A DNA stretch of 39,895 nt, taken from positions 1 through 39,895 of the forward strand of contig FMTG01000024.1 in assembly GCA_900099715.1 (NCBI GenBank). The letters are read 5' to 3'. The position numbers and the translations under genes are program-made. Shown piece by piece: positions 31,612-39,895 of the stretch. The first letter of the stretch is position 1, and the number at the start of each line of letters is the position of its first letter. Source of the DNA: Ruminococcaceae bacterium YRB3002. GTDB lineage: Bacteria > Bacillota > Clostridia > Saccharofermentanales > Saccharofermentanaceae. The notes beneath the pieces are model-generated. The model was not told the origin of the DNA, did not search any database, and saw nothing but the letters and a program-made list of their open reading frames with translations.

Positions 31612-34014
31612 CTAGATTCCGTATCTCTCACTCACTCTCTCATCCGGCTCGTATCCTTTCAGCATCTCATCTGCAATGGAGATCAGCTTATCATACGTAA
31701 CGGGATGAACCAGATACATCACTTTATCCCCCACATCCGGATCTGCATTGATCTCCGTTACAACCGGATCGCCGGTCACCCGGTCAACTCCTTGAATGAT
31801 GCATCCTTTGATACTGTAGATATACCTGAAGTTAACGTCAAATACTTCAGTGTCCCAGGTGCTGATGTAGTAGTACCCGTCTTCTTCGTCATAGTAAAAA
31901 CCGTTTAGGGTGCCTTCCGTCGAGTAGATCGTCTTAAGCCGCTCGCCGGTGACGGAGTCGTAAATGCAGAGCTCCTCGTCCCACAGCTGTATGATACCTG
32001 CATCCGCGTTTGTACAGAGGGTGACCATGTATACATCTTCCATCGTGAATTCGGTCTCTTTCTCCATGACTAAATCACGGAACCTATTAACATCAGTATC
32101 ACCCAGTCCGCTGTGTCCGAATTCCTCGTATTCGCCAAAATAACGTGTCAGATAATCCGACTGCCGGAATGTATAAGTATAGACATGGGTGCTTCCCGGC
32201 TCGCAGACAAAGAGTGTCCCGTTAGTGAATGTTTTCTCCCAGGAAAAGACATCCTCTGTGGTATTCGGCTCCAGATACTCGTAATCCCCGTTATTGATCC
32301 TGTAGCATCCGCCGTAATTATCCACCAGGATCATTTCCGCATCAGTGATAAATCTCTGAATATAACTCTTAACATTGATCTTTTTCTGAAACACGAGATC
32401 CCGGTTGAACAGATAGACGATCTCCTGACCGATAAAGACTATATCATCTCCACGGACTCCGATATCGTAAATATCATCAAGCTCAACATTGCAGATTTTG
32501 ACCTCGCCGGTCTCAATATCCAAAACACGGTATTTGTAATTCAGATTTTCATCATAGTATCTCCAGGCAATAGTCTTTCCGTCTGTGCTGCAGGTAAGCA
32601 TCTGAGAGTCTTCGGTAAGTACCATTCTATCTGACCCGCCTGTCTGCTTATCCACAATGTACGCAACAGTTTTCATCTTGTCACAGTCGATTATGATCAG
32701 CCACACCTCATCTGTTCCGGGAACAAATACCACTATAGGGTTCAGACGCTCCGCATATGAGAACCCCTCATGTGCGTAATCAAGACTCCACACGCACTCT
32801 GTTCCCTTGTACACGTATGCACCGTCATTGGTAAAGAAAACGTACCCTTCTCCATTGGCGTCGCACTCGGTATAGGCCTCGCGGAAGCCAAGATCTGTCT
32901 CCTCGAGAGTCGTCAGATCAAAGTATTTATACGTCTCGTCCGTCCGTTGATAAACAAAGCCCTTATCACCGTCGAAAGAAAAATCAGAAATACCGTCCTC
33001 TTCCCAGCAAGACACCACTTCACCCGTTGCGGCCTCTAGAACATATCTGTTGGAGTTCAGACCCATTACTGAGAAATACTTTCCGGATGGTGAGACGTAC
33101 AGATTGTTCATGAATGAGCTCGGGATCCTGATATCCCCGTCGCATGCAAACGTATTAGGCGGATCATATACACCGAGGGCGTTCGTAAGAGCCCTGACCG
33201 CATTCTCGCTGTAATTCCCGGTATTGCTGTCCGGCAGTCCCAGACGTGCCGCGTACAGAGCATCCATTCTCTTTCCATCCCTGAGAAGGTTATCCGAGGT
33301 CGCCGCAATCGTATCCGCATACCTCTGGCGTATGATCTCATTCTGCCGGGCGATCATGACGAGGAAAACAACACACAAGGCAATGATCAGCGCCATAACA
33401 CTGAATACAGTCAGTATACGCTTCTGGGCGCGTCTGATGACAGCCTTTTTGTACCGCTGCTCCAGGTCGTCGTACTTCAGACCGAGCATTGCAGCAGCCA
33501 GCTTGATCACGGCTTTGTCGACATTGGCGTGGCGTTCTCTTTTATTCTCGCCTCTGCAATCAGCCGCAAGCGGTTCTCTTGGCCTTCTGACCATGACCTT
33601 CTGCCCGTCGGGGCCTTCTTTGAAGACCTCATCATACATGAGGATCTCCGGAAATGACGTCTCAGGCTCCCCTTCAGCCAGCACCAGAAGTATGTGCTTG
33701 CGGTCGCGTATCTTCAGGAATGTCTCTATCTCCTTGCGGCACCAGACGGATTCCAGGTACCGTGGGGAGCAGATGGCGATCAGGTAATCTGAATTGCGCA
33801 ATGCAGTATTGATAACTTCCGACAGGTCTTCAGCCACGGACAATTCCGTCTCATCGCGAAAAACACGTCTCAGCCTCGATTTGCCGACCTTCGCCGCCAC
33901 TTCCTTTGGCAGACGGAAGTTCTCCAGCTTCCTCTGAAGTCTTTCTGCTATCTGACTGTCCGGCGGGCAATGCCTGTAACTGATAAAAGCACTGTAGCTG
34001 ATCTGTCTTGCCAT
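31612..34014 (-). CDS. Membrane-anchored TIR-domain protein with propeller-like C-terminus
   Basis: 800 residues. N-terminal TIR domain (about 4-130) with FISYRH, RDETELSV and the helix SVWCRKEIETF carrying Glu95, the position of the catalytic Glu in TIR NADases. After a basic linker, one membrane helix (about 201-222) places the C-terminal region (about 260-790) outside the cell. That part has repeated short blocks with G-x-Y/F-x-D-like turns typical of a WD40/propeller fold, seen by eye only. It starts 3 bases after the GGDEF/EAL gene stop, so the two are translationally linked. TIR proteins of this form might act in NAD-based signalling or defence; the role here is inferred. R6 begins right after the stop. 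Confidence 0.75.
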   Translation of the reverse strand: MARQISYSAFISYRHCPPDSQIAERLQRKLENFRLPKEVAAKVGKSRLRRVFRDETELSVAEDLSEVINTALRNSDYLIAICSPRYLESVWCRKEIETFLKIRDRKHILLVLAEGEPETSFPEILMYDEVFKEGPDGQKVMVRRPREPLAADCRGENKRERHANVDKAVIKLAAAMLGLKYDDLEQRYKKAVIRRAQKRILTVFSVMALIIALCVVFLVMIARQNEIIRQRYADTIAATSDNLLRDGKRMDALYAARLGLPDSNTGNYSENAVRALTNALGVYDPPNTFACDGDIRIPSSFMNNLYVSPSGKYFSVMGLNSNRYVLEAATGEVVSCWEEDGISDFSFDGDKGFVYQRTDETYKYFDLTTLEETDLGFREAYTECDANGEGYVFFTNDGAYVYKGTECVWSLDYAHEGFSYAERLNPIVVFVPGTDEVWLIIIDCDKMKTVAYIVDKQTGGSDRMVLTEDSQMLTCSTDGKTIAWRYYDENLNYKYRVLDIETGEVKICNVELDDIYDIGVRGDDIVFIGQEIVYLFNRDLVFQKKINVKSYIQRFITDAEMILVDNYGGCYRINNGDYEYLEPNTTEDVFSWEKTFTNGTLFVCEPGSTHVYTYTFRQSDYLTRYFGEYEEFGHSGLGDTDVNRFRDLVMEKETEFTMEDVYMVTLCTNADAGIIQLWDEELCIYDSVTGERLKTIYSTEGTLNGFYYDEEDGYYYISTWDTEVFDVNFRYIYSIKGCIIQGVDRVTGDPVVTEINADPDVGDKVMYLVHPVTYDKLISIADEMLKGYEPDERVSERYGI

Positions 34015-34017
34015 GTG

Positions 34018-37000
34018 CTATTTCCCCTCTTCCCACTCGAACAACTTGTCCAAAAGCAGCGGCTTGGCATAGTAATAGCCCTGGAAACTCTCCACATGGA
34101 ATTTCTGGAGGATGTCACGCATACCCTCTGTCTCTATACCCTCTACGCACACCTTGGCACCGAAGAGCGAAGCCAGTCCGGCAAAATGCCTGATCAGTTC
34201 ACGATCCACATCATCCTCCTCGATCCTCTCAACAAATCCTCTGTCGATCTTGATTATATCCATAGGCAGTTCCTTTACTATACCCACGGAAGAGAATCCT
34301 GTGCCGAAATCATCAAGAGCTATGAGGACACCCCTTGCCTTAAGATTCGTCGTAACATTCTTGAGGAGATCTATATCAAGAAGTCTGCATCTCTCTGTGA
34401 TCTCGAAGCAAAGATGCTCCGGCGGGTACTTCATATCCTCGAGTATGCGGAATACCATATCCACAAAATCCGGTTTCTCAAGCTGCGTATATGACAGGTT
34501 GATGTTGATGACAAAATCCGGGTTCTTCATCAGCAGTTTTTTCGCTGCGTATATGGACTCCCTGATTATCCATTCGCCAAGTTCCGGGAACAGAGGATCC
34601 GATTCCAGAAGCGGAATGAACTGGTCCGGCGGCACTGTCCCGTATTCATCGTTCTTCCACCTCAGCAGAGCCTCGGCGCCCACCAGCTGCTCGGTCTGGG
34701 CATCGACCACGGGCTGATACATCAGATAGAATCCTCTGTATCCGTGCATTATCGAGGCGCGGATGGCGTGAAGCTTCTCCAGCCTCTGCCTGTTATCCTC
34801 ATTGAGATCATTGTAGAACAGTATTATATCGCCCTGGTGGCGGTGCTTGGACTCGCCGTATGCATAGTTCAGGCACGCATATACCGTCTGTGAATCTATA
34901 TCAAAACGATCTATCTTCACTGATCCGCCGTTAACCTCCAGCATGATCATCTTGTCATCCACCTGGAAGACTTCCCTGAAGTATTCACGGAATCTCCTGT
35001 ATGATCTCTGGATCTCGTCCCAGGTGGATGTGCTGCTGATCACCGCGAATTTGGTTCCGTCTATCCTGTAACATGTTCCGGTGTTGCCCGTCACCTCAAA
35101 TACCTTGCGCGCGTAGAGCTGGAGCACACGGTTGCCGAAGTGATAACCGTACACCTCATTGATCTCAGAGAACTTGCTGATGCCCACAATGGTAACATAT
35201 ACCTCTGCCTGCCTCTTAATGATACTATCCAGATCCTCGAAGAATCCGTACTGGTTCCTAAGGCCTGTAAGCGTATCCACATGTCCCTGGGAACCGTGAT
35301 TGCGGATCGTTCCGACAAAGTAATCAGGCTCCCCGTAAAGATCCCTTATGACCGTTCCCCTGCAGGTGCATACATCATACTTGCCGTCGGTCCTGCGCGC
35401 ACGGTACTGCATATCATGACCTGCGGCATTCCCCGAGAAGATCTCGTCTATACCTTTGTGGTATGCCTCTCTGTCTTCCGGATGTATGCAGTTCTCCCAT
35501 ATGTCTCCGGCACCGTACATATACTCTGAAGGAAGCCCGTAGGTATCGACCGCATTCTTGGACCAGCGGGAGAAATCATATTTCATATCACAGAGATATA
35601 CATAGGTTCCCTCCGATACGACTTCATAGGACTTATAAAGGGAATCGAGGATTTTTCTGCGTTCCTCGGTTATCGTCTTCATATTCGCCGTCTCCTTCAT
35701 GGAACGGCTCTCCCTCAGCATTTTCTGCTCCTTGAGACGGTTCTTATTCTCATACATGCGGCCGTCAGCCCGCTGGAAAACATCCTCCACCGTCTTATCT
35801 TTACCGGCCTGATATTCTGCCATTCCCGAAGCGATTATCGGACCCTGTCCTATCCTGACATTATCCTCTACCTGTCTTCTGAATCCGGACACAAGCACTT
35901 CACGTTCCGTGTAGTCCTGACCTCTGAGGATGACCGTAAACTCGTCGCCTCCGACCCTGAATACGGGACTGTGGGCAAACACCCTGCATATCAGTCTGCA
36001 GGCAGTCCTGATATATTCATCGCCTACTTTATGACCCTGTGTATCGTTGATCAGCTTCAGGTCATTCAGGTCGCAGATCAGTATACCGAATTCAAGGTCC
36101 TCTTCATTGTCGATTGAACTCTGGAGTTCCTTCTCATACTCGTTATATGCCGTCTTGTTCCTCGTCCCCGTAAGGGAATCACGACGGGCGATCTCATTAG
36201 CCATATTAAGCGCCTGAAGATGCTCTTTCTCCTTCTTCACATCCTCCTCGCGGTTCTCGACGCACATGATAAAATGCGTCCTGTCTGAGGACCAGCTGAT
36301 CTTCATCCTGGTGTACTGCGGATCACCGCCGTTCACCACCATCCTGTAGTCCTCCACCAGCTGTCTTTCAGTGTCGAGTCTCGATATGAGATTGTCCTTA
36401 TCAAGAAAGAGCTTGATCCTGTCCCTGTCGTCAGAATAAATTATCCTGTCCGCATTCTTCATTGCCGTCGCGAAAAAACCGTCCCCCTCTTCCTGGATCT
36501 CCAGTTCGCCATAGATCTTATGAGTCGCGAATTCCAGATAGTGTTCGGTCTCCACGTTGATATAGTAGATCAGGTCGTAATGTGCTGCCAGGCTCTCTGC
36601 GATCTGCGTATATGTAACGCTTTTACGCTTAGTCTCATTAAGTTCCAGCCTTGCCTTGACCTCTTCGTCTATGTTCTCGATACATACAACTATGTGTTTC
36701 CTGTCGCTGGCCATTATCTCAGTATGACGTACGTGCTTCACATGCCCGTTCACAACCAGACGGTATGCCACAGAGAAGGAATTCCTGTGCTTCAGATTAT
36801 CCAGCATCACATCCTTGTAGTGGCACCTGATGATCATATCCTGATCTTCAGGATGAACGTATTTGCGGATGCTTCTCCTGCTCTCCGCAAAGAAATCACT
36901 TCCCGTCGCAGGTACGTTCAGCTTCTTATACTCGTCGGTGGAGGAGATCTCCACATATGTATTCGTCTCAATGTCGATGTAGTAAAGTGTATCGTACTGT

Positions 37001-37476
37001 CCGGCCAGACTTGCAGTTATCTGATTATAAACTTCCCTCTGGCGGGCAATCTCCCGTTCCTGTTCCCTGCGACGGTATTCATCGTCGATGTTGATGACAC
37101 CAAGAATGAAGTAATCTGTATCGCCTTCCTCAAAACCGCGGATCAACCTCAGCGAGTGCCAGACCGGAACACCATTGATGACCAGGCGGTATTCGATGTT
37201 CTGCATACTTCCCTTCTTCATGGCATTCAGAAGATTCTCCTTCTGGATATCCTCGATAAATATATGCTGATCCTCTTCATAAATGACCTTCTTACAGTCG
37301 CGGATGATGTTCCTGAAGAAATCATCACCGCCCTGTTCAAGGCTCAGTGAATGGAACTCGGGATTTACAGAGTACCAGTAGTACTCATTAGTGACCGCAT
37401 TGACATAATAGACACTGGAGTAGTCCATCAGCAATGCTTCGGAGATCTTCCTGAATATATTATCCTGTGGTGTCAT
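34018..37476 (-). CDS. Multi-sensor diguanylate cyclase/phosphodiesterase with two GGDEF domains
   Basis: 1152 residues, cytoplasmic. Three tandem sensor repeats (about 13-135, 151-270 and 292-410), each opening with a YDTLYYIDIET-like line, come first. GGDEF1 is intact (GGDEF, 509-513) but has no RxxD I-site before it (Ser503 at the Asp position). A PAS_3-type domain follows (about 615-720). GGDEF2 is degenerate (RIDGTKF, 804-810). The EAL domain is complete: EAL (935-937), ININLS, EITER, DDFGTG (1055-1060), IKID, VEGIET and QGYYY (1132-1136). It is therefore probably bifunctional, able to make and degrade c-di-GMP. The ATG at 37476 has GGGGG 6 bases upstream. The TIR gene is next, 3 bases on. 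Confidence 0.9.
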   Translation of the reverse strand: MTPQDNIFRKISEALLMDYSSVYYVNAVTNEYYWYSVNPEFHSLSLEQGGDDFFRNIIRDCKKVIYEEDQHIFIEDIQKENLLNAMKKGSMQNIEYRLVINGVPVWHSLRLIRGFEEGDTDYFILGVINIDDEYRRREQEREIARQREVYNQITASLAGQYDTLYYIDIETNTYVEISSTDEYKKLNVPATGSDFFAESRRSIRKYVHPEDQDMIIRCHYKDVMLDNLKHRNSFSVAYRLVVNGHVKHVRHTEIMASDRKHIVVCIENIDEEVKARLELNETKRKSVTYTQIAESLAAHYDLIYYINVETEHYLEFATHKIYGELEIQEEGDGFFATAMKNADRIIYSDDRDRIKLFLDKDNLISRLDTERQLVEDYRMVVNGGDPQYTRMKISWSSDRTHFIMCVENREEDVKKEKEHLQALNMANEIARRDSLTGTRNKTAYNEYEKELQSSIDNEEDLEFGILICDLNDLKLINDTQGHKVGDEYIRTACRLICRVFAHSPVFRVGGDEFTVILRGQDYTEREVLVSGFRRQVEDNVRIGQGPIIASGMAEYQAGKDKTVEDVFQRADGRMYENKNRLKEQKMLRESRSMKETANMKTITEERRKILDSLYKSYEVVSEGTYVYLCDMKYDFSRWSKNAVDTYGLPSEYMYGAGDIWENCIHPEDREAYHKGIDEIFSGNAAGHDMQYRARRTDGKYDVCTCRGTVIRDLYGEPDYFVGTIRNHGSQGHVDTLTGLRNQYGFFEDLDSIIKRQAEVYVTIVGISKFSEINEVYGYHFGNRVLQLYARKVFEVTGNTGTCYRIDGTKFAVISSTSTWDEIQRSYRRFREYFREVFQVDDKMIMLEVNGGSVKIDRFDIDSQTVYACLNYAYGESKHRHQGDIILFYNDLNEDNRQRLEKLHAIRASIMHGYRGFYLMYQPVVDAQTEQLVGAEALLRWKNDEYGTVPPDQFIPLLESDPLFPELGEWIIRESIYAAKKLLMKNPDFVININLSYTQLEKPDFVDMVFRILEDMKYPPEHLCFEITERCRLLDIDLLKNVTTNLKARGVLIALDDFGTGFSSVGIVKELPMDIIKIDRGFVERIEEDDVDRELIRHFAGLASLFGAKVCVEGIETEGMRDILQKFHVESFQGYYYAKPLLLDKLFEWEEGK

Positions 37477-37522
37477 AAAATACCCCCGGAATTCATGGAT
37501 CCGGCGCAAGGTCCGTATTGCT

Positions 37523-37531
37523 ATTATACCA
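37523..37531 (-). promoter_or_regulatory. Extended -10 promoter of the GGDEF/EAL-TIR pair
   Basis: Minus strand TGGTATAAT, about 46 bases before the ATG. No consensus -35 (CGAAAA at the expected distance). Confidence 0.5.
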
Positions 37532-37610
37532 CCTTTGGCATATAGTTTTCGCGCGTGTTAATAACACCTTATTGTTAATTGTGGATTACCGGCCTGCACT
37601 TTGTGACTGA

Positions 37611-38246
37611 TCAGCCGTCGTATTTGCTGATGATATAATCGGGCCTGACAGCATCTTCGTTCAGCTCCCAGACACCATCCTGCATGCTGTAGCATACCAC
37701 GCCTATATCGCCGGACTGGACCCAAATGTCGTAACTGTTTTTATCCCAGCATATTCCCCAGAAATCATCCATCCTGCAGGGCTCGAAGCTATAGACCGGT
37801 GTATCATCCTCATAATAACGGATATCAATAAGTATCGTCTCACGGTTGGGATGAGCGGTAGCGTAATACTTCCGGTCATGGCTGTATTCAGGGCCGTAAG
37901 AGAAGCTTCCCCACTTTTGATTGTGTTCTTCCGCATCCTCCGGATTTAAATACAGATAGAGGTCATGGCTTATTACGATACGGTTAGTGTATCTGGCAAA
38001 ATCCGACGGAGCACCAAGTGTGCTCGTGACCTTGAACTCCTCATCAGGATCATCCGCCGGCGATACGAAATACTCAATCTCAGTATTACTGATCACCTTC
38101 TTGCCGACGATCTCAAAATCATAACCTTTATATGTATCATTAAGCTTCTCAAGGAATTCTTCCTCAGTGTAGAGATCCTCGTTCAGGCATGAACACAATG
38201 TAAATGCCATCGACAGTATGAGGATAACGCTCATTATTTTTCTCAT
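37611..38246 (-). CDS. Lipoprotein of unknown function
   Basis: 211 residues. Signal peptide MRKIMSVILILSMAFTLCSCLNED with a lipobox-like end (LCSC), so Cys18 or Cys20 would be lipidated and the protein lies on the outer membrane face. The mature part is acidic, Tyr/Trp-rich and has a DDDPDEEF-like acidic stretch, without known motifs. AGGGGG is 6 bases before the ATG. It follows the S-component-like gene by 24 bases on the same strand, so they probably share a transcript. It lies upstream of the GGDEF/EAL gene, which has its own promoter. Confidence 0.7.
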   Translation of the reverse strand: MRKIMSVILILSMAFTLCSCLNEDLYTEEEFLEKLNDTYKGYDFEIVGKKVISNTEIEYFVSPADDPDEEFKVTSTLGAPSDFARYTNRIVISHDLYLYLNPEDAEEHNQKWGSFSYGPEYSHDRKYYATAHPNRETILIDIRYYEDDTPVYSFEPCRMDDFWGICWDKNSYDIWVQSGDIGVVCYSMQDGVWELNEDAVRPDYIISKYDG

Positions 38247-38270
38247 ATTATTCCCCCTTGCATATCCGCT

Positions 38271-38798
38271 TCACTTACCGATCTTAAACCCGAATTCCTC
38301 TTTAAGCAATATGATGACCGGTATTCCTATGATTATCGGGAACAAAGCAGTATTAGCGACGACAGACAGAGCAAATACGAGAGCATTCACACTGCTGTCT
38401 GTTGCAACGACAGATGGCGTGATCATCGCCGCCTCCAGTACCGCAGCGACTGCCAGCGTTACGGAAAATTCCAGAACATTTACCGGTGTGCGCAGATGAA
38501 GATCCTTGCGGGGAATCCTGGTCCAGTACAGCATGATCAGGAACGGTCCTGTAAAGTTCGCCACAAGACCTGCGATGGATGACCACCTCAGGCTGTCACT
38601 TGCGATGTCCATGACAAGATTGAGAAGTGCAAATACGATGCAGCCGGGAATACCGAAGAACAGGCTGTAGATCGGTCCCAATGCGGTGATCGGACGTATA
38701 TCCGCGAAGCCGGGGATCACGACCATGACCTTAAATGGGATCGCCATGATAAGATAGGCTATGATAAGTACGATTATGTTGATTATCTTACGTCTCAT
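38271..38798 (-). CDS. Multi-pass membrane protein resembling ECF S-component/SpoIIE-type sensor membrane domains
   Basis: 175 residues with about five or six membrane helices. The segment ADIRPITALGPIYSLFFGIPGCIVFALLNLVMDIASDSLRWSSIAGLVANF (as separate blocks) resembles the RPxxALxxxxGLLFGxxGAxxxxxGNLIxDxxxGTLxxxSxxGFxGNF pattern I know from ECF-type substrate-binding domains and membrane sensor domains fused to SpoIIE phosphatases. Here it stands alone, with no ECF ATPase in view. Vitamin transport or sensing is possible but unproven. GGGAGG precedes the ATG by 4 bases, and the start overlaps the DMT transporter stop by 11 bases. Confidence 0.6.
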   Translation of the reverse strand: MRRKIINIIVLIIAYLIMAIPFKVMVVIPGFADIRPITALGPIYSLFFGIPGCIVFALLNLVMDIASDSLRWSSIAGLVANFTGPFLIMLYWTRIPRKDLHLRTPVNVLEFSVTLAVAAVLEAAMITPSVVATDSSVNALVFALSVVANTALFPIIIGIPVIILLKEEFGFKIGK

Positions 38799-39702
38799 CT
38801 GACCTCCCCACAGGCACTATCTCAATTATATTACCGGCCACCACAAGTGCCGTTCCCAGCAGTATATACCAGGTGAGTGTAACCGGTGTGATTATGGACG
38901 CCGGCAGTATTATTCCCCAGATCACGGAGAATACTATCTCCATGGAATAGATGATCGTTGCATTGGCCGGCGTTGATTTCTTCTGAGCCACGATATTGAG
39001 TGTCTGCGCAAGCGCGACAATGAAGTAGGAATAAATTGCTATACTCGCTATGATCTCCTTATTCCAGGGGATCGCCGCAAACAGCGCCGGCTGCGTAATG
39101 ATCCACGGAACAAAAGCAATGGCTCCCACCGACAGCGATATCATCGACGACAGCGCCAGCGAATCGAACAGGGAAGCAGCTTTATTCAGCAGGACGATAT
39201 AGAAAGCTCTGACGATGCATCCAATCACCATGAATACAATGCCCCATCCCTGTCCGATCGAGACATTCCTGATAACAACGATGATGATCCCGGCAAAGAC
39301 AAGGCCGGCCGACAGCCACGTTCTGACTCCCGTCTTCTGCCGGAGTGTAAGAAGTATAACCGGAAGTATAACGACAGTCATCGACAGCGTGAAAGCCCCG
39401 GTCGACACATCGAAATACCTCAGTCCGGAAATATTCAGCAAATTATAAACCGTATTCATGATCGCGAGCGCAAGCACGTACTTAAAAAGCTTCCTGCCGT
39501 GTTTCCTGCACGTCTCGATTATCCTCCTCGCGAAACAAAGGAACAGCAGAAGTCCCCCCACCAGCGATGTAATGCATGTCGTCGCGAAAGAAGACACCGT
39601 ATCCGGAATGCACGCAAACAGTATGACCTCAGTTGACCAGCAGAACGTAACGCAGAGAAGGCAGATATTTGCCTGAAAAACATTCATGCCAGCCTTTTCC
39701 AT
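38788..39702 (-). CDS. DMT-superfamily (EamA-type) transporter
   Basis: 304 residues with ten hydrophobic segments in two similar halves, as in EamA/RhaT-type drug/metabolite transporters. Typical landmarks are CWSTEVILF near the start, FTLSMTVVILPVIL in the first half and ATIIYSMEIVFSVIWGIILPA in the second. Substrate unknown. The ATG at 39702 gives a normal N-terminus; GGAGG lies 12 bases upstream, AGGGA closer. The upstream promoter has an extended -10 (TGCTATAAT, 39744-39736). A repeat fragment lies right at the expected -35. It is first in an operon with the S-component-like and lipoprotein genes. Confidence 0.8.
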   Translation of the reverse strand: MEKAGMNVFQANICLLCVTFCWSTEVILFACIPDTVSSFATTCITSLVGGLLLFLCFARRIIETCRKHGRKLFKYVLALAIMNTVYNLLNISGLRYFDVSTGAFTLSMTVVILPVILLTLRQKTGVRTWLSAGLVFAGIIIVVIRNVSIGQGWGIVFMVIGCIVRAFYIVLLNKAASLFDSLALSSMISLSVGAIAFVPWIITQPALFAAIPWNKEIIASIAIYSYFIVALAQTLNIVAQKKSTPANATIIYSMEIVFSVIWGIILPASIITPVTLTWYILLGTALVVAGNIIEIVPVGRSDET

Positions 39703-39735
39703 TCCCTGCTCTGCTCCTCCGGATCGTGTTGTTAG

Positions 39736-39744
39736 ATTATAGCA
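39736..39744 (-). promoter_or_regulatory. Extended -10 promoter of the DMT transporter operon
   Basis: Minus strand TGCTATAAT. The expected -35 region (about 39759-39764) lies inside repeat R7, which starts at 39750. Confidence 0.5.
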
Positions 39745-39749
39745 CAACA

Positions 39750-39802
39750 GGCTCGAACGCACGAATTTGCGTTGCTTCGGACAGGTCCTCGGCGCAAGCG
39801 CC
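39750..39802 (+). repeat. R7: leader segment of the repeat family, truncated core
   Basis: GGCTCGAACGCACG and the following TTCGGACAGGTCCTCGG match the leader segment of R2 and R5; the core is cut after a short CGCAAGCGCCTGCGG. It is the only copy not at the 3' end of a gene: it lies upstream of the leftward transporter gene. Confidence 0.75.
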
Positions 39803-39813
39803 TGCGGAACTGT

Positions 39814-39895
39814 TATGAAGTGACCCCAGTCAAGAACTATTTTTGTGTTGTTACATATCGTTTCTCCTTAAGTCATCCGACGATATCAGAAAGAG
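39814..39895. mobile_element. Possible IS end at the window edge
   Basis: TGAAGTGACCCCAGTCAAG (39814-39832) resembles the TGAACTGACCCCA-type end of IS3-family elements, matching 12 of the first 13 bases as I remember it. A leftward frame ending MetStop at about 39852 could be the end of a transposase, but too little is visible. Tentative. Confidence 0.3.

Overview
The window looks like chromosomal DNA of a low-to-mid GC Gram-positive anaerobe, most probably class Clostridia. The basis is the strong AGGAGG-type ribosome binding sites, a Veg protein, a small bacterial SRP RNA just upstream of dnaX-ybaB-recR, an RqcP-type S4 protein, an FtsB/DivIC-type septum protein and a clostridial formate--tetrahydrofolate ligase. 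I cannot name a species.

Layout. 1-300: 5' end of a transposase with a leader hairpin and a terminator. 298-1597: large non-coding mosaic of palindromic repeats (R1). 1598-5373: leftward genes for a zinc-ribbon protein, GNAT acetyltransferase, AlkZ-related protein, IspE, a small membrane protein and Veg. 5630-8551: rightward fhs and a membrane-anchored beta-lactamase-fold protein with lost catalytic residues. 8555-9263: repeat mosaic R2. 9334-16066: zinc-ribbon/HD-like protein, a small coupled gene pair, FtsB-like, rqcP, recR, ybaB, dnaX, SRP RNA and a prepilin-like protein. 16177-22991: CCA-adding enzyme, a metal-site-less iron-ADH homologue, a GH31-like protein, an alpha/beta hydrolase, a zinc membrane peptidase and a small membrane protein. 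22591-25096: repeats (two 126-bp MITE-like units, R3, R4), a membrane protein and two convergent double-glycine leader peptides. 25082-30266: a divergent pair of EAL-domain c-di-GMP phosphodiesterases, one with a LacI-type sensor and one with a multi-TM/PAS sensor. 30267-31611: repeats R5 and R6 around a lipoprotein gene. 31612-37476: a coupled pair of a multi-sensor GGDEF/EAL protein and a membrane-anchored TIR-propeller protein. 37611-39702: lipoprotein, S-component-like membrane protein and DMT transporter. 39750-39895: truncated repeat R7 and a possible IS end.

The housekeeping part (IspE, Fhs, DnaX/YbaB/RecR/SRP RNA, RqcP, CCA enzyme) is ordinary. Three things stand out. First, a family of modular palindromic repeats: six of seven copies sit directly after (or over) the stop codon of a gene, always in the same orientation relative to that gene. 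Second, a pair of small double-glycine leader peptides, one of them easy to miss, lies next to a c-di-GMP signalling region, and the upstream DNA shares a short motif with the divergent phosphodiesterase promoter. Third, four proteins keep an enzyme fold but appear to have lost catalytic or metal-binding residues (beta-lactamase, iron-ADH, GH31 and HD folds), and a TIR protein is translationally linked to a c-di-GMP enzyme.

Most signalling genes are preceded by extended -10 promoters (TGNTATAAT). All residue numbering follows the start codons I chose. Family assignments are from recognised motifs, not from searches.
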